Assembly: GCA_000431795.1 (NCBI GenBank)
Contig: FR887373.1
Span: 1-29,985, forward strand
Length of the DNA: 29,985 bases
Source: Clostridium sp. CAG:302
Lineage (GTDB): Bacteria; Bacillota_I; Bacilli_A; RF39; UBA660
Direction: 5' to 3'
In this document: positions 14,734 through 20,815 of the stretch, piece by piece
Position numbering within the stretch: the first letter of the stretch is position 1
How the letters are laid out: each line of letters starts with the position of its first letter
Program-made: the position numbers and the translations under genes
The notes under the pieces: model-generated
Database searches by the model: none
Seen by the model: the letters and a program-made list of their open reading frames with translations, nothing else
What the model was told of the DNA's origin: nothing

Positions 14734-17196
14734 ATGAAAAGCATGCTAATAAAACATATATTTATTAAAATAAAAGCTAATTATAAAAGATTTTTATCTT
14801 TATTATCTATGGCACTATTAGGAGTAGGATTTTATTCAGGTATTCAAGCATGTAGTCCAGATATGCTAAAAACATTAGATAATTTTTATGATAATAATAA
14901 TGTTTACGACATAGAAATTACATCAAATCTAGGAATGACAGAAGAAAATTTAAAAGACATATCAAAAATAAATAATGTGGAAAAAGCTATTGGAATATAT
15001 ACAAAAGATGTTTATTTAAATACCAATAACGAAAAATATGTATTAAAATTAATTGCACTAAATAATGAAATAAATAAAGTTTATTTAGAAGAAGGAAAAT
15101 TACCCAATAACAACAATGAAATAGCAGTAGAAAAATCATTATTAAATGATAATAACTTAAAAATTAATGATAACATAAATATTGAAAATAAAAATTATAA
15201 AATCGTTGGCACAATTATAAGTCCACTATATTTTTCAACAGAAAAGTCAAATACAACACTTGGAAGTGGAAAAATAGATTACTATGCATATTTAATAGAA
15301 GATGAAATAAAAAACGAAGTGTATTCAAATATTTATATAAATGTATCAAATGCTAAAAAAGAATTAACAAATAGCGATAAATATAAATCACTTGTCAAAG
15401 AAGTAACAAATAGTATTGAAAAAATAAAAGCAGAAAAAGAAAAAGATAGATATAATGAATTATATGGGGATATTATAAAAAATAGTAAAAAATATGGAAT
15501 AAGCATTGATCAAACCAAATTCATTAAACCAAAATGGTATATTCAAAACAGATTAAATAACGAATCATATAAAGAACTTATAAATGCAAGTGATAATATT
15601 AAAAAGCTAGGAAATATTTTTCCTTTAATATTTTTTGCAATATCAATATTAGTAAGTCTTATATCAATGATGAGAATGATTGAAGAAGATAGAACAGAAA
15701 ACGGAACTTTAAAATCATTAGGATATAACAATTTTGAAATAACACTAAAATATATCATATATTCCTTACTTGCAACAATTATTGGAAGTATATCTGGTGT
15801 TTTTATTGGTTCTTACTTAATACCATATGTAATTTGGAATATATACAAAAAATTATTCTTTATACCTAAATTCATATATTTAATTAATAGTAGTTTTAAT
15901 GCATTAGGATTACTAATATGTACACTTTGTATATGTGGAACAGCAATATTTGTTTGTATTCATAACTTAAAAGAAAAACCCGCTAATTTAATGAGACCAA
16001 AAAATCCAAAAAGTGGCAAAAAAATATTTATAGAAAAAATAAACTTTATATGGAAAAAAATAAAATTTTCAGAAAAAATAACAATTAGAAATATTTTTAG
16101 ATATAAAGCAAGAGTATTTACTACAATTTTTGGAATCGCTGGATGTACAGCATTAATATTAGCAGGTTTCGGATTAAAAGATTCAATAAAAGAAGTAACT
16201 AATTATCAATTTAATAATATATTTAAATATGATAAAACTTTAATAATTAACGAAAATAAGGATTATAACCTAATCAAAAACTATATAACTAATGACAATG
16301 ATATAAATAAATTTACAGAAGTTAATACACAAACAATTACAGTAGAATATAACAATAAAGAACAAGATGTAACCTTAGTTACTCCAAATAACTTTAAAGA
16401 ATTAAAAAACATAATATATTTATCTAATATAGATGATGGCAAAGAAATTGAAGAACCTCCATATAATACTTGTATTATAAGTGAAAAAACATCAAAACTA
16501 TTAAATATTAAAATTGGAGACACACTAGCAATAATAAATAACGAAAATAATAATAAAGAAATAAAAGTATCTTATATTACAAAAAATTATATTAATCAAT
16601 ATATATATATAACAAAAGAAACATACAATAATATATTTAATAATTATAATATTAATTCATTTTTAGTAGATTTAAAAGAAATAAATAACGAAGAAAAAGA
16701 ATCGTTTGATACAAAATATATTAGCGAAGGATATGTAAGTGCAATAGTTAACAACGAAGATATTAAAAATTCTATAAATGACATGTTATCATCAATAGAT
16801 TCTATCGTAGCAATTCTAATTATCGCAGCAACTGCACTTGCCTTTGTTGTATTATATAATTTATCAAACATTAATATTAGTGAAAGAAAAAGAGAAATAG
16901 CAACATTAAAAGTACTAGGATTCTATCCAAAAGAAGTTGATAAATACATTAGCAGTGAAACATTTATATTAACAACAATAGGAATAATAATTGGATTAAT
17001 ATTTGGTTCTTATTTAAGCCATTTTATTATATCAACATGTGAACCAGATTATATAATGTTTGATAGAAATGTTTTTGCTATAAGTTATATTTATTCAATA
17101 CTGATAACAACAACATTTACCATTATTGTAAATATTGTTACACATTTTAATTTAAAAAAAATAAATATGATTGAATCATTAAAAAATGTTGAATAA
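14734..17196 (+). CDS. FtsX-like ABC transporter permease
   Basis: An 820-residue permease. One N-terminal membrane helix (FLSLLSMALLGVGFYSG) is followed by a large extracytoplasmic domain. Three helices of the first FtsX domain come next (around residues 290-420, including FAISILVSLISMMRMIEEDRTENGTLKSLGY), then a second half with the same plan: a helix near 465, an extracytoplasmic domain, and a second FtsX domain (about 690-815, with RKREIATLKVLGFYPKEVDKYI). It is the membrane partner of the ATPase gene, whose stop lies 1 base before this ATG. A TTG at 14722 is in frame, but the ATG at 14734 is a better start. It shares the A-ending codon preference of its partner. Lantibiotic or antimicrobial export is possible; nothing here proves it. 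Confidence 0.9.
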   Translation: MKSMLIKHIFIKIKANYKRFLSLLSMALLGVGFYSGIQACSPDMLKTLDNFYDNNNVYDIEITSNLGMTEENLKDISKINNVEKAIGIYTKDVYLNTNNEKYVLKLIALNNEINKVYLEEGKLPNNNNEIAVEKSLLNDNNLKINDNINIENKNYKIVGTIISPLYFSTEKSNTTLGSGKIDYYAYLIEDEIKNEVYSNIYINVSNAKKELTNSDKYKSLVKEVTNSIEKIKAEKEKDRYNELYGDIIKNSKKYGISIDQTKFIKPKWYIQNRLNNESYKELINASDNIKKLGNIFPLIFFAISILVSLISMMRMIEEDRTENGTLKSLGYNNFEITLKYIIYSLLATIIGSISGVFIGSYLIPYVIWNIYKKLFFIPKFIYLINSSFNALGLLICTLCICGTAIFVCIHNLKEKPANLMRPKNPKSGKKIFIEKINFIWKKIKFSEKITIRNIFRYKARVFTTIFGIAGCTALILAGFGLKDSIKEVTNYQFNNIFKYDKTLIINENKDYNLIKNYITNDNDINKFTEVNTQTITVEYNNKEQDVTLVTPNNFKELKNIIYLSNIDDGKEIEEPPYNTCIISEKTSKLLNIKIGDTLAIINNENNNKEIKVSYITKNYINQYIYITKETYNNIFNNYNINSFLVDLKEINNEEKESFDTKYISEGYVSAIVNNEDIKNSINDMLSSIDSIVAILIIAATALAFVVLYNLSNINISERKREIATLKVLGFYPKEVDKYISSETFILTTIGIIIGLIFGSYLSHFIISTCEPDYIMFDRNVFAISYIYSILITTTFTIIVNIVTHFNLKKINMIESLKNVE

Positions 17197-17203
17197 TCAA
17201 ATT

Positions 17204-17233
17204 AAAAATCAAACCTTATTAGTTTGATTTTTA
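17204..17233. terminator. Terminator of the ABC operon
   Basis: AAAAATCAAAC (17204-17214) and GTTTGATTTTT (17222-17232) form an 11-bp stem with a 7-base loop. T-rich arms on both strands would let it serve the convergent trpS fragment as well. Confidence 0.88.
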
Positions 17234-17239
17234 TTAATA

Positions 17240-17518
17240 CTACTTATCTAAGTAATCTAATTTCATGCTTGCTCTAACTTTTTTCATAGTTTCTTCAGCT
17301 TGTTTTTTAGCAGCAATTGTACCCTCTTGTAGTATTTTTTTTACTTCTTCCCTATTATTTTCATAATAACTTCTTTTTTCTCTATAATCTTTTAAAAATT
17401 CAGTCATATTATTTATAAGTTCTTTCTTACATTGAACGCAACCTCTACTACCAGTCTTACATTCATTACAAATAGTATCTAAATTATCGTTATTAATAAT
17501 TTTATGATAATGACACAT
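17240..17518 (-). pseudogene. trpS: 3' fragment of tryptophanyl-tRNA synthetase gene
   Basis: Ninety-two codons resembling the C-terminal end of TrpRS: YHKIINNDNLDTICNECKTG, GCVQCKKELINNMTEFL, DYREKRSYYENN, then EGTIAAKKQAEETMKKVRASMKLDYL. The GC-x-x-CKK motif followed by an RE(K/R)R helix and an A-x-x-x-A-x-x-T-x-x-x-VR-x-x-M tail is typical of the helical end of this enzyme. A full TrpRS is about 330 residues, so the catalytic Rossmann domain is missing and the ATG is an internal codon. Right after it (on the plus strand) the integrase coding sequence begins, marking a rearrangement junction near 17520-17535. Codon choice looks more like the chromosomal genes than like the ABC genes. No function is expected. 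Confidence 0.8.
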
Positions 17519-17529
17519 TTACTTGTGTC

Positions 17530-18205
17530 TTTTTAACTTCTTGCTATACGGGTATGAGAACAGGAGAAGTATGTGGATTGACTTGGGATGATATTGATTT
17601 TGAAAAAGAAACTATAAATATACAACATAATGTTTATGATAAACCGAAAGATGGAAAAGGTAGATGGTATATTGGAACTACAAAAACAGAAACAGGAACT
17701 AGAAAAATTCATTTAAGTCAAACCTTAAAGATAGCATTACAAAATTATAAAAAGAAACAAGATTATTTTAAAAAGATATATGGAAGAAGATATATTTACT
17801 ATAATGTTGAAGATGTTAAAAATCAGTCTGGTAAAGTAGTTGAACATAGAATAGTAAGAGAGGAATTAAGTAATAAAGATTCTAAAAAAATAAATTTAAT
17901 ATTCATGAGAGAAAACGGTTTATATCTTGGAACAGATATTACTAGAATACCATTTAAAATAATTCATAATGAGTTAGGTATAAAGAAATGTAGATTTTAT
18001 GATTTAAGAGGCTACCAAAATATTAAATAATGGAGTAGAGATAAGAGATGTCGCTGATTTACTTGGACATAAGAATATTGAAACAACAGAAAACTTTTAT
18101 ATATCTAGTACAGAAGATTCAAGAAAATATGCAACAGAAATATTTGATAATATATCAAAATCAGAAACAATAAATAAGATTATAGAATATAAAATTGATT
18201 TTTGA
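17530..18205 (+). pseudogene. Tyrosine integrase, C-terminal catalytic fragment, frameshifted
   Basis: Begins in the catalytic domain: TSCYTGMRTGEVCGLTWDDIDF contains the first catalytic Arg. Further on come TKTETGTRKIHLS (beta strands with the catalytic Lys region) and CRFYDLRG (HxxR motif region, His replaced by Tyr). At about 18012 the frame breaks. In the next frame TKILNNGVEIRDVADLLGHKNIETTENFYI supplies the HxxxxxxxxY end with the nucleophile Tyr, running to TGA at 18203-18205. Comparison with DLRGSYATKIL-type sequences suggests that about 8 bases were lost. Together with the fragment at 13661-13912 this was one integrase gene. There is no start codon or ribosome binding site of its own. 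Confidence 0.85.
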
Positions 18206-18333
18206 TTTTACTTGGATTCGTTGACTATAAAAATCTAATATTATATAATATATACGAATTACAAATGTGTAATTTATTTAATCGCATATTTGTTTATTCT
18301 ATTATTATATAGTAGAATGATTGCAGTGAACGG
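18206..18333. other. Non-coding stretch after the integrase fragment
   Basis: AT-rich sequence with no ORF, clear promoter or terminator that I can support. It leads into the right-end repeats of the element. Confidence 0.5.
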
Positions 18334-18362
18334 ATGTGGACAATGTCCACAATTTGTCCACA
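18334..18362. repeat. TGTCCACA repeats, probable integrase arm sites (right)
   Basis: ATGTGGACA (18334-18342, inverted), ATGTCCACA (18343-18351) and TTGTCCACA (18354-18362). The same 9-mers occur at 13467-13584 at the other end of the element. Confidence 0.6.
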
Positions 18363-18536
18363 TTAGAAAATACTTATAGTACAAATAATACAATAAATAC
18401 AAATAATACAGATGATACCTAATACCAGAATACAATAAATACAGATAATACTATAAGTACAAATAATACTGATAATATAGGATTTTAAACTTCATGTGGA
18501 AGTGGAAAGAAATATAAGAACTGCTGCGGTAAGTAA
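18363..18536 (+). pseudogene. secA: Displaced 3' remnant of secA with 18-bp tandem repeats
   Basis: Reading the frame that ends at 18536 gives LENTYS, then five imperfect 18-bp units (about 18381-18475) coding TNNTIN-like hexapeptides, a short spacer, and SCGSGKKYKNCCGK followed by stop. This is the SEC-C tail of SecA, in frame with the repeats but broken by TAA at 18420-18422 and 18486-18488. It fits the original host 3' end of secA pushed downstream by integration and decaying since, with the repeats as the former linker before the zinc motif. The probable right attachment site is 18495-18536 or slightly upstream. Confidence 0.65.
18495..18536 (+). repeat. Probable right attachment site (secA 3' end, copy R)
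   Basis: Codes CGSGKKYKNCCGK and stop; 36 of 42 bases equal secA 13373-13414, with all six differences at third codon positions. Confidence 0.65.
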
Positions 18537-18595
18537 GATAAATAAATTTAAATTTTATATTCCATCAAAAATATATTAGAAATATATAGCAAAAC

Positions 18596-18631
18596 AGAGG
18601 TGTCAGCTAAATATAATTTGCTGACACCTCT
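18596..18631. other. 12-bp perfect hairpin
   Basis: AGAGGTGTCAGC (18596-18607) and GCTGACACCTCT (18620-18631) with a 12-base AT loop. It is the most GC-rich stem in the intergenic region. No T run follows on the plus strand, so it is not an obvious terminator. It lies 60 bases beyond the secA remnant and may be the old secA terminator or an operator. Confidence 0.6.
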
Positions 18632-18684
18632 TAAATAACGACAAAGATGAAAATACAAAATCGAAGTTTTTCTATAAAATGAAA

Positions 18685-18708
18685 ATGCAATTTGTGCAAA
18701 AATTGCAT
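18685..18708. other. 9-bp perfect inverted repeat
   Basis: ATGCAATTT (18685-18693) and AAATTGCAT (18700-18708) around GTGCAA. No gene starts within 200 bases, and I see no coding potential in 18632-18850. Confidence 0.5.
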
Positions 18709-18850
18709 AAGTTCAAATAGAAGAAACTCATAAAGTTAAAAGAATTTACTAAAATTATAATATAGATATGATTATTTCTATAGTATTTAGAGTTAATTCT
18801 AAAAAGGTCATTGAGTTTAGAACTTGGTTAATAAAATTTATTATTATTAT

Positions 18851-18878
18851 CTATCAACAGTTTTTGTTGATAGTTTTT
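18851..18878 (+). terminator. TATCAACA/TGTTGATA terminator
   Basis: CTATCAACA (18851-18859) and TGTTGATAG (18865-18873) around GTTTT, then T5. Its 3' arm overlaps the -35 of the next promoter. Confidence 0.7.
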
Positions 18879-18896
18879 CTATTATAGTGATATAAT
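18867..18896 (+). promoter_or_regulatory. Promoter of the HD-domain gene
   Basis: TTGATA (18867-18872), 18-base spacer, TATAAT (18891-18896) with TGA before it (extended -10). The -35 lies in the 3' arm of the terminator hairpin. Confidence 0.55.
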
Positions 18897-18913
18897 TATT
18901 AGGGATGACAATT

Positions 18914-19429
18914 ATGAAGGAAAAAGAATTTAATTTAATAATAAATGATTTAATAAATAATGAAACAGTACTAGAAATGAAGAAATATTATCAACACGGT
19001 AGTACTAGTTGTTTTGAACATTGTTATAATGTGGCTTATGTCTGCTACAAGATGGCTAAAAAACTAAGATTGGACTATGTTAGTGCTACGAGAGGTGCTA
19101 TGCTTCATGACTTATTCTTGTATGATTGGAGAACTCCTAAAAAAGATAGAGTAAATAAAAAGATGCATGCTTTTACTCATGGAGAGATTGCACTTAATAA
19201 TGCTACTAAATTATTTAAAATTAATGATACAGAAAAAGATATGATACTTAGACATATGTGGCCTGTTACTTTAAAAGTGCCAAAAACTAAAGAAGGATTT
19301 TTACTAACACTTGCTGATAAGTACTGTGCTATTATTGAAACTAAGAATGATATAATGTATAATCTTAATAAAATATATTATTTTAATTATTTATATATTG
19401 CAGTAATTTTAATATTTAGAGGTATGTAA
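18914..19429 (+). CDS. HD-domain phosphohydrolase
   Basis: A 171-residue protein of the HD superfamily. His36 (FEHCYNVAYV) and the His65-Asp66 pair (GAMLHDLF) are metal ligands; later His residues in HAFTHGEIA and ILRHMWPVT and an Asp in TLADKY complete the pattern seen in small HD phosphohydrolases. These usually cleave nucleotides or phosphate esters; the substrate cannot be predicted. The C-terminal 25 residues are hydrophobic and aromatic. An ATG at 18905 is in frame, but AGGG at 18901-18904 directly abuts it, while it lies 9 bases before the ATG at 18914, so the latter is chosen. It is monocistronic. Confidence 0.82.
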   Translation: MKEKEFNLIINDLINNETVLEMKKYYQHGSTSCFEHCYNVAYVCYKMAKKLRLDYVSATRGAMLHDLFLYDWRTPKKDRVNKKMHAFTHGEIALNNATKLFKINDTEKDMILRHMWPVTLKVPKTKEGFLLTLADKYCAIIETKNDIMYNLNKIYYFNYLYIAVILIFRGM

Positions 19430-19435
19430 AAAAAT

Positions 19436-19456
19436 CTATAAACATTACATTTATAG
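19436..19456 (+). terminator. Weak hairpin after the HD gene
   Basis: CTATAAA (19436-19442) and TTTATAG (19450-19456) with a 7-base loop; only a poor T run follows. Confidence 0.45.
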
Positions 19457-19553
19457 GTCCTTTTCTACTACTAATGGATTAAAATTATTTATTGCCTCAA
19501 TTAACTTTGAATGTCTAATTATAAAAGAAAACTTCCTATTAATTTTGAAGAAT

Positions 19554-19577
19554 AGACTAGTAATAGTCTTTTCTTTA
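19554..19577 (+). terminator. Hairpin terminator before the 19609 gene
   Basis: AGACTA (19554-19559) and TAGTCT (19564-19569) around GTAA, followed by TTTTCTTT. The region 19457-19553 holds no gene that I can support. Confidence 0.5.
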
Positions 19578-19608
19578 TGTTAAAATTAAATTATAGGGGA
19601 TGTATATA

Positions 19609-20166
19609 ATGAAAGAAGATACTTTAAATCAAATAAAAAATGAAGTAGAAATGACAAAATTAAATATTGAAAGAAATAATACAATGTTAAAAAGAATTAA
19701 AGAGCTTGAAAAGAATCGTTATGTTAGGGAGTATCTTAGTTTAGTTGGTTTATCTAATACTAAGCAAAAATTTATTACTGATACTGATGATGAGATAATA
19801 TCACAAATATATGATAAATATATTCATAGAATAGATGAAAGGGATACTAATGGGATATATATTTATCTTGGTACTTTTAGATATTCTAGTACTGCTGATA
19901 TAGTTTCTCTTGGTGATGATAGGGTTAGTTATGATGATGATAGAGCAGACTATAGATTATATCAAGATTTAGAACAACTTGCTTCATTGGTTGTTAATAT
20001 CAAAGATTGTAAGGCTTTTGAAGAGAATAATACTATTATTAATCCTAACGGTTATTTTAAAAGTAGAGAATACTACAAAATACAAAAAGAATTCTTTATT
20101 ACTGCAGTTAAGAAGGGACAAGAAGCCGCTAGAAGGAGGATTTTAAAGAAATATCCTGAATTATAG
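19609..20166 (+). CDS. Hypothetical protein with N-terminal coiled coil
   Basis: A 185-residue protein that I do not recognise. Residues about 1-45 form a charged coiled coil (NEVEMTKLNIERNNTMLKRIKELEKN). A YLSLVGL segment and an acidic, possibly beta-rich middle with GIYIYLGTFRYSS and DDDRADYRLYQDLEQL follow, then a basic C-terminus (EAARRRILKKYPEL). No membrane segment or signal peptide. AGGGG lies about 9 bases before the ATG at 19609; the in-frame ATG at 19600 overlaps that site and is less likely. Codon use is like the other chromosomal genes. The hairpin cluster at 20178 follows directly. Confidence 0.7.
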   Translation: MKEDTLNQIKNEVEMTKLNIERNNTMLKRIKELEKNRYVREYLSLVGLSNTKQKFITDTDDEIISQIYDKYIHRIDERDTNGIYIYLGTFRYSSTADIVSLGDDRVSYDDDRADYRLYQDLEQLASLVVNIKDCKAFEENNTIINPNGYFKSREYYKIQKEFFITAVKKGQEAARRRILKKYPEL

Positions 20167-20177
20167 TAATTAGTACT

Positions 20178-20260
20178 GGCTTATATATGATAGATATGGA
20201 TGATATATCATTTATAGACTACAGGCTATAAATGACACTCTAAGATTATAGCTTAGAGTG
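20178..20260 (+). repeat. Constant-loop hairpin cluster with 20-nt box (family copy 4)
   Basis: The box at 20178-20197 is identical over 20 bases to 5970-5989. Two hairpins follow: a 10-bp perfect stem 20208-20217/20226-20235 with loop ACTACAGG (same loop as 287-294), and a 9-bp perfect stem 20236-20244/20252-20260 with the shorter loop ATTATAG. The downstream promoter lies after the cluster, so it is not part of the guaD leader. Confidence 0.68.
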
Positions 20261-20306
20261 AACAATATAAAAATAATATAATATAATAGATTTTTTCTTA
20301 GAAATT

Positions 20307-20315
20307 TGATACAAT
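20307..20315 (+). promoter_or_regulatory. Extended -10 of guaD
   Basis: TG-A-TACAAT at 20307-20315, 25 bases before the ATG; -35 weak (TAGATT at 17 bases). AAAGGAG follows as ribosome binding site. Confidence 0.45.
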
Positions 20316-20340
20316 ATTTATATGATAAAGGAGAATAAAA

Positions 20341-20802
20341 ATGGATAATATAATGAAATTTGGCATAGATGAAGCTAGAAAAACAATGAACGAAAACAAA
20401 GGTGGTCCTTTTGGAGCAGTTATTACTGATAAAGAGGGTAATATTATTAGTGTCGCCTCTAATAGAGTACTAGAACTACATGATGCTACTGCTCATGCTG
20501 AGGTAATGGCTATTAGAAAAGCAGGTAAAAAATTAGGTACTCATGATTTGTCTGGTTGTATTTTATATGCTACTGGATATCCTTGTCCTATGTGTCTGTC
20601 CGCTATTATATGGGCAAATATAAAAAAAGTATATTATGGTACTAATTTAAAGGATGCTGAAGATATTGGTTTTAGAGATGATTTTATATATAATTATATT
20701 AATAATAAAGATAAAGATATCTTAGATTTAGTAGAACTTAACCATGATGAATGTTTAGAACTATTTAATGAATATAAAGAAAAGAACAAAGAGATATATT
20801 AA
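20341..20802 (+). CDS. guaD: Guanine deaminase (CDA-fold nucleobase deaminase)
   Basis: A 153-residue zinc deaminase closely resembling Bacillus GuaD, which converts guanine to xanthine. Zinc ligands His52 (HAEV, with catalytic Glu54), Cys82 and Cys85 (PCPMC) are intact. Also typical are GGPFGAVI near the N-terminus, the C-terminal GFRDDFIYNYI element (in GuaD the C-terminal segment closes the active site) and the HDATAHAEVMAIRKAGKKLGTHDLSGC region. Another purine or nucleoside deaminase cannot be excluded. A good AAAGGAG lies 8 bases before the ATG. The pyrophosphatase gene follows after 13 bases, so the two form an operon. Confidence 0.88.
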   Translation: MDNIMKFGIDEARKTMNENKGGPFGAVITDKEGNIISVASNRVLELHDATAHAEVMAIRKAGKKLGTHDLSGCILYATGYPCPMCLSAIIWANIKKVYYGTNLKDAEDIGFRDDFIYNYINNKDKDILDLVELNHDECLELFNEYKEKNKEIY

Positions 20803-20815
20803 GGAGGATATATAT

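Larger units (their letters stand above)
13415..18536 (+). mobile_element. Decayed integrative element at the 3' end of secA
   Basis: About 5.1 kb bounded by two copies of the secA 3' end. Inside each end are TGTCCACA repeats in both orientations (13467-13504 and 13563-13584; 18334-18362). A tyrosine integrase lies next to the left end, reading inward, as is usual for such elements. The integrase is broken into two pieces by an ABC exporter operon and a trpS fragment, and is also frameshifted, so the element should no longer move by itself. No conjugation, replication or relaxase genes are present. Right boundary is inferred. Confidence 0.7.

Noticed and set aside
18596..18631. Rho-independent terminator
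   Set aside because: No T run follows on either strand; listed as a hairpin only.
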